From contig JAUYBK010000197.1 of the NCBI GenBank assembly GCA_030693105.1, positions 1-33,969 on the forward strand: 33,969 nt of DNA, written 5' to 3'. The translations under genes were made by a program, and so were the position numbers. This document shows, in pieces, positions 14,630 to 23,136 of this stretch (positions are counted from its first letter, which is position 1; each line of letters begins with the position of its first letter). This stretch comes from Methanobacteriaceae archaeon. GTDB lineage: Archaea > Methanobacteriota > Methanobacteria > Methanobacteriales > Methanobacteriaceae. The notes beneath the pieces are model-generated. The model ran no database searches. It saw nothing but the letters and a program-made list of their open reading frames with translations, and was not told where the DNA came from.

Positions 14630-15835
14630 ATGGTTGATAAAGACATTGTAAATAAACTCCGGAAAGGAGAAATAAAGCTCCACCAGGTAGAAGATTACAC
14701 CAAAGACCCGGAAGAAGCAACCCTGGTGCGTCGGATGTTCGTCAAGGAAATTTCCGGTACCGAATTAACACACCTATCCCACTACTCCCTGGACATGGGG
14801 GAAGCTTTAAAGCGCAACATTGAAAACCCCATTGGAACCATCCAGATACCAGTGGGAATTACCGGTCCCCTCACCATTAACGGTAAATATGCCCAGGGTG
14901 ATTTCTACGTGCCTTTGGCAACTTCAGAGGGAGCACTGGTGGCTTCAGTCAACCGGGGATGTTCAGTTATTAAAGATTCTGGAGGAGTTAACGTGGGGAT
15001 CGTGGCAGATAAAATGACCCGGGCCCCAGCTATAAAAGCAGAATCAATCCAGGAAGCCCTTAAGATAAAAGAATGGATAGAAAATAACTTCCAAACACTA
15101 AAAAAAGCTGCAGAATCCACCACCCGGCACGGAAAGCTGGTTAAGATTGACCCCATTGTAGTGGTAGGGCGCAACTTGTACCCCCGCTTTGTTTACACTA
15201 CTGGTGATAGTATGGGCATGAACATGGTTACCCTGGCCACCGAAGCTGCCCTGGAAGTTTTAACTGAAAACATCAAGGCCCACGTGGTGGCCCTGAGTGG
15301 TAACCTCTGCGTGGATAAAAAACCGTCAGCACTTAACCTCATAGAAGGCCGGGGCAAGACTCTGGTTGCCGAAGTGATAGTACCCCAGAAATTAGTGGAA
15401 CAGAAATTAAAAACTACAGTAGACACCATTATAGAAGTCAATACCACCAAAAACCTAATAGGATCAGCCATCGCCGGGAGCATGGGTTTTAATGCTCACT
15501 ACGCCAATATGATCGGAGCCATATTCCTGGCCACAGGACAGGACGAGGCCCACGTTGTAGAGGGAAGTCTGGGAATCACGGTAGCTGAAAATGAAAAGGG
15601 AGACCTTTACTTTTCCGTAACCCTACCCGACGTGCCCCTGGCCACCTTCGGTGGCGGGACCCGTCTGGAAACTGCCCGGGAGTGTCTGGAGATCATGGAC
15701 GCCTATGGCTCCGGTAAAGTGGGTAAATTTGCAGAAATAGTGGCTGGAACTGTTTTGGCAGGGGAATTATCACTCTTAGGGGCCCTGGGAGCGGGACACT
15801 TGGCTCGGGCCCATCGGGACCTGGGAAGAGGTTAA
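14630..15835 (+). CDS. hmgA: 3-hydroxy-3-methylglutaryl-CoA reductase (class I)
   Basis: This NADPH-dependent enzyme makes mevalonate, the committed step to archaeal isoprenoid lipids. It lacks membrane segments, as archaeal forms do. Seen in order are IPVGITGPLTINGKY, ATSEGALVASVNRG with catalytic Glu100, VYTTGDSMGMNMVT (cofactor region), CVDKKPSALN with catalytic Lys, TGQDEAHVVEGS with catalytic Asp, and GAGHLARAH with the general-acid His near the end. The ATG at 14630 follows AAAGTGAG; the in-frame GTG at 14621 would sit within that site. It lies 21 bp after sucD, probably in the same transcript. Confidence 0.96.
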   Translation: MVDKDIVNKLRKGEIKLHQVEDYTKDPEEATLVRRMFVKEISGTELTHLSHYSLDMGEALKRNIENPIGTIQIPVGITGPLTINGKYAQGDFYVPLATSEGALVASVNRGCSVIKDSGGVNVGIVADKMTRAPAIKAESIQEALKIKEWIENNFQTLKKAAESTTRHGKLVKIDPIVVVGRNLYPRFVYTTGDSMGMNMVTLATEAALEVLTENIKAHVVALSGNLCVDKKPSALNLIEGRGKTLVAEVIVPQKLVEQKLKTTVDTIIEVNTTKNLIGSAIAGSMGFNAHYANMIGAIFLATGQDEAHVVEGSLGITVAENEKGDLYFSVTLPDVPLATFGGGTRLETARECLEIMDAYGSGKVGKFAEIVAGTVLAGELSLLGALGAGHLARAHRDLGRG

Positions 15836-15908
15836 AATATTGAGGATATAAAATCGGCGCTAGAATGAAACCTAATAATTTTACTTATTTTTGACGGAGA
15901 TCCACTAA

Positions 15909-16487
15909 ATGAACATCCGCGAATTCATAGCAGAATACCTTAAGATGAGTCGTTACGTGGCTTTAGGAACTATGGACGGTATATTAGCCGTGATGGGAGT
16001 TACTATAGCTGCCAGTGGAGTGGCTGGTGCTTCTGGAGCAGAAATACCCAACTACGTCATTGGATTAACTGGTCTTAGTGGTGGTATTGCCCTGGCCATG
16101 TCCAACACCTTTGGATCATTTATTGGAGAACGAGCCGAGGAAGTAAGAACCATCCGGGAACTAGAACAGAAGATGATGTTGGATGAGGGGAAACTGGACG
16201 ATACCCAAATCCACAAAGAAGCTAAACGCCGAATCTACATGAGCATGGTTACCCATGGTTTTTCCAGCTTCATAGGTTCCTTCGTGCCGGTCTTACCATT
16301 TCTAATTATAACTAGCAGAATCACCGCCATATTATGGACCCTAATCCTTTGTTTCATAGCACTAATTATTTTGGGGATTTACTTGGGCCGGGTCTCCCGG
16401 GAAAGCCTTTTAAAAACCAGTCTGGAAATAATATTAATTGGCATTCTAATCAGCGTGGTGAGCTTTTTCATTGGTGGGAGCCACTAG
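15909..16487 (+). CDS. VIT1/CCC1-related membrane protein (TIGR00267-like)
   Basis: The 192-residue protein has five or so hydrophobic segments and the N-terminal signature MSRYVALGTMDGILAVMGVT typical of VIT1/CCC1-type transporters (iron or manganese in eukaryotes). A charged cytoplasmic segment GERAEEVRTIRELEQKM with Glu-rich helices follows, as in the metal-binding region of that superfamily, although shorter. In methanogens this group is annotated only as a conserved membrane family. A CGGAGAT ribosome binding site precedes the ATG. It follows hmgA by 73 bp, with a TATA-like GATATAAAAT in the gap. The transported ion is unknown. Confidence 0.8.
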   Translation: MNIREFIAEYLKMSRYVALGTMDGILAVMGVTIAASGVAGASGAEIPNYVIGLTGLSGGIALAMSNTFGSFIGERAEEVRTIRELEQKMMLDEGKLDDTQIHKEAKRRIYMSMVTHGFSSFIGSFVPVLPFLIITSRITAILWTLILCFIALIILGIYLGRVSRESLLKTSLEIILIGILISVVSFFIGGSH

Positions 16488-16541
16488 AAAGATAACGATG
16501 GAGCCCATTTAAAAACTAATAAAAATCCCTATAAAACAAAG

Positions 16542-17390
16542 TCAGAAACCAAGTTCCATCCCGTACACCCTTTCCACGTTCTCCACGTGGATGCTGTATA
16601 CCTCTTCTTCGGTGATTAAACCCGCATTAAGTAACTTCCTGGTCCTTCGGGGCACAGTTTTAGGTCCCAAAACCGCTCCCGGACGAGTTAAATCATCCAA
16701 ATAATCAGTTTCCATTAAAAATTTAGTCCCTTTTTTTAAGCTCACCCTTATAACATCTCCACTGGATATTAAAGAAGGTGTTAAACCGTGATTTTCCTCT
16801 GGAAGTACCAGTGGGCCGGAGAAATGTTTGATAACCTTTTCCCTTTTAAGACCAGCCTGATCAGCTAGGCGAGCGAATTCTAAAAACTCGAGAGGTCCCG
16901 CACTTTCGGTGTGGAGCTGCACTGGACAGTCGGCTTCCCGGGCCAGTTCCATGGCATAAAGCAGTAACCTGTTATGAACTTCCATTTCCGAAGGTGGTAC
17001 TTCGTAGTGGGGTCGACCTACCTCCCCTATGGCTACTGCTTTCCTCTCCTGAACCAGTTCCTGGGCTGTTTCCAGTCCTTCCATCATCAAATGTTCACCT
17101 TTTTCCAAGGAAGTTCCTTCCCGTAGGAGGCGGCTTAACTCTGCCGGATGAGGGCCTACCACGGCAAAGGCTTTGACCTCTGTGTCCCTATTGATTTCCT
17201 CCACATAGCCGATAACCAGTTCCATGGCTTTTTTAAAACTGCAGTCCTCACCCACGGTCCAAGTGGGCTTGTTGGGAATTATCATGGCGGTTCCGCCTGA
17301 CCGGTGAAAATTGAGGGCCACTTCCCGCGGTCCTTCACCGTTGATCGGGTCCACGTGGATGTGGTTGTCCGTGGAGGGGATTCTTTCCAT
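16542..17390 (-). CDS. TatD-type metal-dependent hydrolase
   Basis: The TIM-barrel amidohydrolase fold is shown by DNHIHVDP near the N terminus (metal-binding HxH), VAIGEVGRPHYEVPP (metal-ligand Glu), CPVQLHTESAGPLEF (His ligand), VIKHFSGPLVLPEE and KFLMETDYLDDLTRPGAV with the last metal Asp. TatD relatives are DNases or related phosphoesterases; the archaeal branch is not well characterised. The ATG at 17390 has GTGAT just upstream, better than the GTG at 17399, which overlaps the stop of the preceding gene. It follows the small membrane protein by a few bases, as the last gene of an aroE-led minus-strand run. Confidence 0.85.
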   Translation of the reverse strand: MERIPSTDNHIHVDPINGEGPREVALNFHRSGGTAMIIPNKPTWTVGEDCSFKKAMELVIGYVEEINRDTEVKAFAVVGPHPAELSRLLREGTSLEKGEHLMMEGLETAQELVQERKAVAIGEVGRPHYEVPPSEMEVHNRLLLYAMELAREADCPVQLHTESAGPLEFLEFARLADQAGLKREKVIKHFSGPLVLPEENHGLTPSLISSGDVIRVSLKKGTKFLMETDYLDDLTRPGAVLGPKTVPRRTRKLLNAGLITEEEVYSIHVENVERVYGMELGF

Positions 17391-17395
17391 ATTAA

Positions 17396-17839
17396 TCACT
17401 TATCATTGTTTACATTACGATACTTAAAAAACCCGTAGAACCATCTTATTGACCATAAAAAATGGAGAACTGATACTATAATAGATGAGATGGCGAATAT
17501 AAATAAGATTAATCCTAAAACGACATTAATAATCCCCATAATTAGAAAGGTAATGGGATTTCTTAAAAAAAATGATATCAGGCCGCTAAGTCCCATAGCA
17601 CCGCCAGATAAAGATAGTACTGTTTCTGCCGAGCCACCGAGTAGAAACCATATAAAAGCAAAAATAGCCACAATAATTCTAATTACAGCTCTTTTTGGAG
17701 ATAAGATTTTATTCATCTGGGATAGCTTTTTTTGCTTCTCTACTTCGTTAAAGTCATTTTTTCCATTTTTTCCCATGAAATCAGCCAGAGTTTCTAATAA
17801 TAAGATTGTATCATCTAAAACCCTTAAAAAATATTCCAT
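17396..17839 (-). CDS. Hypothetical membrane protein, 147 aa
   Basis: I do not recognise a family. Residues 1-45 are polar and helical. Two or three hydrophobic helices follow (about 51-70, 75-92 and 95-125: VIRIIVAIFAFIWFLLGGSA, then LSGGAMGLSGLISFFL, then FLIMGIINVVLGLILFIFAI). A basic C-terminal tail WFYGFFKYRNVNNDK completes it. It begins 15 bp after aroE and its stop abuts the TatD-type gene, so it is probably made from the same message. No ribosome binding site stands out before the ATG at 17839. Confidence 0.65.
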   Translation of the reverse strand: MEYFLRVLDDTILLLETLADFMGKNGKNDFNEVEKQKKLSQMNKILSPKRAVIRIIVAIFAFIWFLLGGSAETVLSLSGGAMGLSGLISFFLRNPITFLIMGIINVVLGLILFIFAISSIIVSVLHFLWSIRWFYGFFKYRNVNNDK

Positions 17840-17854
17840 ACTAATGTATTAGAC

Positions 17855-18697
17855 TTATTTGCCCAAAGTTTCCATCAGAGCTTCCGTAAAAACTTCCACC
17901 GGAGGATTCACCCCAGTCCATATGCGGAAGGCCTCCACTCCCTGATAAACCAGCATTTTAGTGCCGTTAACTGTTTTAGCACCTGAATCTTCGGCTTCTT
18001 TTAAAAACCCAGTCCTAAGGGGGTTGTAGATAATATCGTTAACCACCAACTCCGGGTGCATCATTTCACTAGTAACCAGGGGTTTCTGGTCCTCGTGGGG
18101 GTGCATTCCCACCGGCGTGGTGTTAATAAGAATATCGGTACTGGTAAGTTCCAGTTCGCTAAAATTCACAACCCGGGAAGAAAATTCCAGCTTGCTCTTT
18201 ATATCACGGGCCAGTTGCTCTGCCTTTTCCGGGGTGCGGTTGGCAATGGACAACTTCTGGATTCCGTTTAAAATTAGTTGAAAGGCTACGGCCCGGGCAG
18301 CTCCTCCCGCACCCATTATAACCACTTTTTTATCTTTAACTGTAATTATCTCTTCTATAGCTTTCACCGCCCCCACACCATCGGTGTTGTAACCTTTAAT
18401 CTTATCTTCAGTGAATTTTAGGGTGTTAACGGCTCCTATGAGCTGAGCTGCCTGGTCTACCTCGTCCAAGTAACGTATAACCGCAGTCTTGTGGGGTATG
18501 GTAATGTTCAAACCCTTTATCCCCATGTCTTTTGCACCTTTAATAGCATTTTCCAGGTTTTTAGCCGGGACATGGAAGGGGACGTAGACGTAATCCAGTT
18601 TCAGGTGTTGGAATGCAGCGTTGTGCATGGGGGGTGAAAGGCTGTGTTCCACCGGATCCCCCACTATACCCACCAGGGCGGTTTTGCCGGTTATCAT
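17855..18697 (-). CDS. aroE: Shikimate dehydrogenase
   Basis: AroE reduces 3-dehydroshikimate to shikimate with NADPH. The substrate site HSLSPPMHNAAF (about residues 18-29), GLNITIPHK with catalytic Lys70, and YNTDGVGAV with the partner Asp are all present. The NADP-binding GAGGAARAV motif starts the Rossmann domain, and INTTPVGMHP follows. The length of 280 residues is normal. The ATG at 18697 follows GTGATTTA. It is divergent from the HARP gene and leads a minus-strand run with a membrane protein and the TatD-type hydrolase. Confidence 0.96.
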   Translation of the reverse strand: MITGKTALVGIVGDPVEHSLSPPMHNAAFQHLKLDYVYVPFHVPAKNLENAIKGAKDMGIKGLNITIPHKTAVIRYLDEVDQAAQLIGAVNTLKFTEDKIKGYNTDGVGAVKAIEEIITVKDKKVVIMGAGGAARAVAFQLILNGIQKLSIANRTPEKAEQLARDIKSKLEFSSRVVNFSELELTSTDILINTTPVGMHPHEDQKPLVTSEMMHPELVVNDIIYNPLRTGFLKEAEDSGAKTVNGTKMLVYQGVEAFRIWTGVNPPVEVFTEALMETLGK

Positions 18698-18822
18698 TAA
18701 ATCACTAATTACTCTTTTGGAAGTAAGTTTTATATTAATTAGTTAAGAGATTATTGGATGAAAAGGGTTTAAGTTTTAAAGAGAAAGATTAACTAGCTCT
18801 TTTATTAAGTGAGGGGTGTAAT

Positions 18823-19488
18823 ATGATGCCTGCCAAACAGAGGTTCGTTTTAGATACCACAGCATTTACTGATAATCAGCTTAGGGAAGACTATGGAAAG
18901 GGTGAATTAAATCATACCGTGGAAGTTCTGCTGGATTTAATAGCCAACTCCCGGATAACTCTTAACATCAGTTGCCACATGCCCCCTATTACTTATAAAG
19001 AATTTTCAGATTACATGGCCCGCTACGAGTGCCCCAACAGCATCATGGTAAAGGCCGAAACTTGGATCGTCAAAAAAAGTCCCAACCGTTACGACACCAA
19101 AATCCCCTCGGAGATATTCTATGAATACGTGCAGGACATCCGGGAACGGATGAATAAGGGTATGCGCATCTCTGAAATTGCAGTGTGGGAAGCTGCGGTA
19201 GAGTCCATGGTGAGAATGTCCCGGGGAGAGAAGAAATCCCAGGTCGAATTGGAAGTAATTGGGAAGGCCATTAAAGACTTCCGTAAAAAGTACCGGGGAG
19301 CTTTAAGGAAAGGGACCCTGGACAGCGCACCAGACCTGGACGTTCTGCTCCTGGCCAAGGAACTGGGAGCCGGAGTGGTGGCAGCCGATGACGGGATCAG
19401 GGTATGGGCAGAAAGACTGGGTTTAAGGTTTTTAAGTGCTAAATCCTTCCCTCAGATGCTCCAAGAATATTTGAAGTACTACGAGTAA
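18823..19488 (+). CDS. HARP: protein-only RNase P homologue (UPF0278, formerly 'RNA ligase partner protein')
   Basis: The protein belongs to UPF0278, now known as homologues of the Aquifex protein-only RNase P. The PIN-like nuclease has FVLDTTAFTD at the start (D11, D17), a helical insert with YEYVQDIRERM and GEKKSQVELEV, and SAPDLDVLLLAKELGAGVVA then ADDGIRVW with D171, D173, D189 and D190 as likely metal ligands. These enzymes trim the 5' end of pre-tRNA. Published work in Haloferax and Methanosarcina found that HARP is not the major RNase P there, so a side role is possible. A GAGGGGTG ribosome binding site precedes the ATG; a second ATG follows at once. Confidence 0.93.
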   Translation: MMPAKQRFVLDTTAFTDNQLREDYGKGELNHTVEVLLDLIANSRITLNISCHMPPITYKEFSDYMARYECPNSIMVKAETWIVKKSPNRYDTKIPSEIFYEYVQDIRERMNKGMRISEIAVWEAAVESMVRMSRGEKKSQVELEVIGKAIKDFRKKYRGALRKGTLDSAPDLDVLLLAKELGAGVVAADDGIRVWAERLGLRFLSAKSFPQMLQEYLKYYE

Positions 19489-19594
19489 ACAACTTACCTA
19501 GTGATGAGAAGACTACTATTACAAACTCAATCATAAAGAAGATTTATTTTAAATCTAAATTTTTATTTATGTTAATTTAATCAGGAGAATTAGA

Positions 19595-20881
19595 ATGGAA
19601 TTACAAAAACCACGGGGAACGCGTGATTTCCTGTTTGAGGAAATGAAAGAAAGAAAATATGTGGAGGGAACTCTCAGAGGAGTTTTTGAGACTTACGGAT
19701 ATCAAGAGATCAAGACTCCTCTTTTTGAGGACCTTTCCCTGTTCACCCTCAAGTCAGGGGAGGGCATTATGGAACAGATCTACCATTTCAAGGATAAAGG
19801 GGGTAGAGATTTAGCACTCCGACCTGAACTTACCGCCCCCGTAGCACGATTATACATTAACCAACTCCAAAAAGTACCCAAACCCATTAAAATGTATTAT
19901 TTCGGGAGTTGCTTCCGTTATGAACGGCCCCAGGCCGGGAGGTTCCGGCAGTTCTGGCAGTTGGGGTGTGAACTCATTGGTGGGAAATCCCCCGATGCCG
20001 AGGGAGAAGTTATAGCCATGGCCGCCCACTCTCTAGAAAAGATAGGTTTAACAGACTTTGAAATCCACATCGGGGATTTGGGGATCATCCGGGGCATATT
20101 AAACCAGGCTCAATTAGAAGACCAGGACCAGATAATGGCCCTGATCGATAAAGGAGATGTTGAAGAACTTAAATCATGTCTGGAAAGGGTGGAAACTGAC
20201 CAAAAATATAAGGATATCCTTTTAAATCTCATTGGAGTCCAGGGACACCGGGAAGTGATGGAGGAGGTGCGGGAAATATTAGAAGATTACCCGGACGCCT
20301 CAAAATCCCTTCAAGAGTTAGAAAGACTTTTAGATGTTTTAGAATCATTTGGTTTTTCTAACTACGTGGTTAATTTGGGGATAGCCCGGGGTCTGGATTA
20401 TTACAGTGGTACGGTTTTTGAGATTTACGTCCACGGTCTTGGAGCCCAAAAACAGATAAGTGGTGGGGGGACCTATAATTTAATAGAAGTATTTGGAGGA
20501 GAAAAGGTGGAATCCACTGGATTTGCCTTTGGCTTTGACCGGGTTATGGAAGCCCTCAAACAGCAAAAATCCACTCTACCACTGGCCAAGACCGTGGAAG
20601 TATTTGTGGCCCCAGTATCGCCAGAAATGAAGTTTAAGTCCTTTGAAATCGCGGATAAACTTCGAAAAGAAGGTATAGCCACAGAAACAGACTTGGCTGG
20701 CAGGAAGTTCAAGAAATTACTTTCCCATGCAAATAACCTGGGAGCACGTTATGTAGTCCTGGTTGGTGCTAGAGACTTGGAACAGGGCCATGTAACTATT
20801 AAAGACATGGATTCTAGTCTGCAAGAGCAGGTAGCCCTGGAAGAAGTTGTAAATCTCCTGGTTAGTAAGATAAGGAGATGA
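19595..20881 (+). CDS. hisS: Histidyl-tRNA synthetase
   Basis: This class II enzyme charges tRNA-His. It shows PRGTRDF at the N terminus, motif 1 region YGYQEIKTPLFED, motif 2 GSCFRYERPQAGRFRQFWQ, the His-specific signature LGIARGLDYYSGTVFE, and motif 3 GFAFGFDRVMEAL. A C-terminal anticodon-binding domain begins near residue 330 (VEVFVAPVSPEM). The length of 428 residues is normal. A weak AGGAG precedes the ATG. Its TGA stop overlaps the first possible start of hisI, giving translational coupling to histidine biosynthesis. Confidence 0.97.
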   Translation: MELQKPRGTRDFLFEEMKERKYVEGTLRGVFETYGYQEIKTPLFEDLSLFTLKSGEGIMEQIYHFKDKGGRDLALRPELTAPVARLYINQLQKVPKPIKMYYFGSCFRYERPQAGRFRQFWQLGCELIGGKSPDAEGEVIAMAAHSLEKIGLTDFEIHIGDLGIIRGILNQAQLEDQDQIMALIDKGDVEELKSCLERVETDQKYKDILLNLIGVQGHREVMEEVREILEDYPDASKSLQELERLLDVLESFGFSNYVVNLGIARGLDYYSGTVFEIYVHGLGAQKQISGGGTYNLIEVFGGEKVESTGFAFGFDRVMEALKQQKSTLPLAKTVEVFVAPVSPEMKFKSFEIADKLRKEGIATETDLAGRKFKKLLSHANNLGARYVVLVGARDLEQGHVTIKDMDSSLQEQVALEEVVNLLVSKIRR

Positions 20882-20892
20882 TTTTTTTGCCA

Positions 20893-21291
20893 ATGGATTT
20901 ATCTGAAATTAATTTTAGGCACCAGGTAGACGGAGAAAAACTGGTAATTGGAATTGCCCAGGACTACCAAACCCGGGAAGTCTTGATGGTGGCCTACTTG
21001 AACCGGGATGCCCTGGAACTTACCCTTAAAACTGGTAAGGCTCATTACTGGAGTACCAGCCGGAAGAAGATCTGGCTTAAGGGAGAAAGTTCCGGGCACC
21101 TGCAGGAAGTGAAAGAAATCCGGGTGGACTGTGACGCCGATTCCCTACTTTTAAAAATCAAACAGAAGGGGGCAGCTTGTCACGAAGGATACTACTCCTG
21201 TTTCTTTAGAGAAGTAGATTCTGACCCTGATTTTGCCCTTAAAATTATTAAAAAGAAAGTTTTTGAACCAAAAAAAATTTATGGAGAGTAA
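20893..21291 (+). CDS. hisI: Phosphoribosyl-AMP cyclohydrolase
   Basis: HisI opens the purine ring of phosphoribosyl-AMP, the third step of histidine synthesis. It shows VLMVAYLNRDALELTLKTG, AHYWSTSRKKIWLKGESSGH, the metal-binding VDCDADSLLL, and GAACHEGYYSCFF with the zinc Cys residues. It is the single-domain archaeal form without HisE. Three starts are possible: ATG at 20878 overlapping hisS, TTG at 20887, and ATG at 20893. The last gives the usual N terminus (MDLSEINFRHQVDG) and lies downstream of AAGGAGATGAT. The PIN-ATPase gene begins 4 bp after the stop. Confidence 0.93.
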   Translation: MDLSEINFRHQVDGEKLVIGIAQDYQTREVLMVAYLNRDALELTLKTGKAHYWSTSRKKIWLKGESSGHLQEVKEIRVDCDADSLLLKIKQKGAACHEGYYSCFFREVDSDPDFALKIIKKKVFEPKKIYGE

Positions 21292-21295
21292 ATAG

Positions 21296-23116
21296 ATGAA
21301 AATAGTTCCAGATACCAGTGTGGTCGTGGACGGTCGGATCACCCGCATAGTTCAGGACGACGAATACAAAGGGTGTGAAGTAATAATCCCCGAGGCAGTT
21401 GTATCTGAATTAGAAAATCAGGCAAATAAAGGAAGAGAAAGCGGTTTTAATGGTTTAGAAGAACTTAAAAATTTACAGAAACTTCACAGCGACGGTCGGA
21501 TACACGTGAGATACGTGGGGCGCCGGCCCACCCTAGACGAGATATCTCTGGCCCGGGGCGGAGAAATCGACGCCATGATCAGAAACACCGCCGGGGAATA
21601 CCAGGCCACTCTTATAACCAGCGACCGAGTGCAGAAGGAAGTGGCAGAGGCCCAGGGACTCAAAGCAGTCTACTTAAAACCGGAAATGTTGGAATACGGG
21701 GATATTCAGGTGACCCGCTTTTTTGATAAAACCACCATGTCGGTCCACCTCCGGGAAAACGTGATTCCTATGGCCAAGAAGGGAACCCCCGGCAACATCA
21801 AGCTGGTTAAAATTGGTACCAGGCCTCTTAAAAGGGCACAGATTGAAGGAATGGCCCGTGAAATAGTGGAACGGGCTAAAAGTGACTTTAAAAGCTTTAT
21901 AGAAATTGAGTGGGACGGTGCCACCGTGGTGCAGTTTAGGGAGTACCGGATATCCATAGCCCGACCACCATTCTCTGATGGAGTGGAGATCACCATTGTA
22001 AGACCAGTGGCTAAGGTTTCCATAGAAAGCTACCGTCTCCCTGAAAAACTCATTGACCGGTTGCAGAACATGGCCAAGGGTATTTTGATTGCCGGCCCCC
22101 CGGGGGCAGGTAAGACTACCTTTGCCCAGGCTGTGGCGGAATTTTACCTTAGCCAGGGGTCGATAGTCAAGACCATGGAATCGCCCCGTGACCTGCAAGT
22201 AGGAGATGAAATAACTCAGTATGCCCCCCTAGAAAAGGATATGGAGAAAACTGCAGACATACTGCTCCTGGTCCGGCCCGATTACACCATATACGATGAG
22301 TTGCGTAAGACCAAGGACTTCCGGATCTTCGCTGACATGAGAATGGCTGGTGTAGGTATGATTGGAGTGGTACACGCCACCCGCCCCATTGACGCCATTC
22401 AAAGGATCATTGGCCGAGTGGAACTGGGTATGATACCCTCCATTATAGACACCACCATTTACATTGACGAGGGTGAAGTTAAAGCCATCTATCAGGTTTC
22501 TTTAACAGTTAAAGTGCCCAGTGGGATGGTGGAAGCCGATTTAGCACGGCCAGTAATTGAGATCAGGGACTTTGAAACTGGAGACCTGGCTCACGAGATC
22601 TACACCTACGGTGAGCAAACTATTGTCATGGAGGTGGGGCCGGAAAGAAGGGAGAAACCACCGGTGCACCGAATAGCTGAAAAGGAAATAGAGAAGGACA
22701 TCAGAAGAAGAGTTCCTCAGGCCAATTTAAAGGTTGATATGAAGTCGGACCGCCGAGCCACGGTGTGGATCGACGAAGACCACATCGCCCAACTCATAGG
22801 AAAACGCGGAAAGAACATTGATGAGATAGAGAACCGGGTGGGTATCAGTATTGGGGTGGAACCCCTCCAGTCCCATGATATCAATCAAAAGGCCCCGGTG
22901 GATGTTGAGTTGGCTGGAAACTACATAGTACTTCAGTTTGGAAAAGAAGCCGTGGGGACACCCTTCGACATCTTAGTCAACGAAGACTACCTGTTCACTG
23001 CTACCGTCGGCAAAAAGGGCCACATTAAAATAAAAAAGGACATAGAACTGGCTGAAATAATATTAGATGCTCTTAAAAAGAACGACCCCATTAGAGCCAG
23101 AGTGCGGAGAGAATAG
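21296..23116 (+). CDS. PIN-ATPase-KH protein (PINA-like)
   Basis: Three modules are in order: a PIN domain (residues 1-135; D6 in VPDTSVVVDG, acidic D92 in GGEIDAM, D110 in LITSD), a VirB11/PilT-type ATPase (about 240-450; Walker A GPPGAGKTT at 267-275), and a KH domain (about 490-560) with HIAQLIGKRGKNIDEI, where GKRG at 502-505 is the RNA-binding loop. A Lys/Arg-rich end follows. In Sulfolobus the related PINA is a hexameric ATPase that promotes Holliday-junction migration with Hjm/Hjc; function in methanogens is inferred. The ATG lies 4 bp after hisI, with GGAGAG inside hisI, suggesting cotranslation. The length of 606 residues is normal. Confidence 0.92.
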   Translation: MKIVPDTSVVVDGRITRIVQDDEYKGCEVIIPEAVVSELENQANKGRESGFNGLEELKNLQKLHSDGRIHVRYVGRRPTLDEISLARGGEIDAMIRNTAGEYQATLITSDRVQKEVAEAQGLKAVYLKPEMLEYGDIQVTRFFDKTTMSVHLRENVIPMAKKGTPGNIKLVKIGTRPLKRAQIEGMAREIVERAKSDFKSFIEIEWDGATVVQFREYRISIARPPFSDGVEITIVRPVAKVSIESYRLPEKLIDRLQNMAKGILIAGPPGAGKTTFAQAVAEFYLSQGSIVKTMESPRDLQVGDEITQYAPLEKDMEKTADILLLVRPDYTIYDELRKTKDFRIFADMRMAGVGMIGVVHATRPIDAIQRIIGRVELGMIPSIIDTTIYIDEGEVKAIYQVSLTVKVPSGMVEADLARPVIEIRDFETGDLAHEIYTYGEQTIVMEVGPERREKPPVHRIAEKEIEKDIRRRVPQANLKVDMKSDRRATVWIDEDHIAQLIGKRGKNIDEIENRVGISIGVEPLQSHDINQKAPVDVELAGNYIVLQFGKEAVGTPFDILVNEDYLFTATVGKKGHIKIKKDIELAEIILDALKKNDPIRARVRRE

Positions 23117-23136
23117 TAGCCGGGAGATAATTTAAG

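Noticed and set aside
21674..22198. Antisense frame of 174 codons inside the PIN-ATPase gene
   Set aside because: It has no motifs and lies entirely opposite the conserved ATPase domain.
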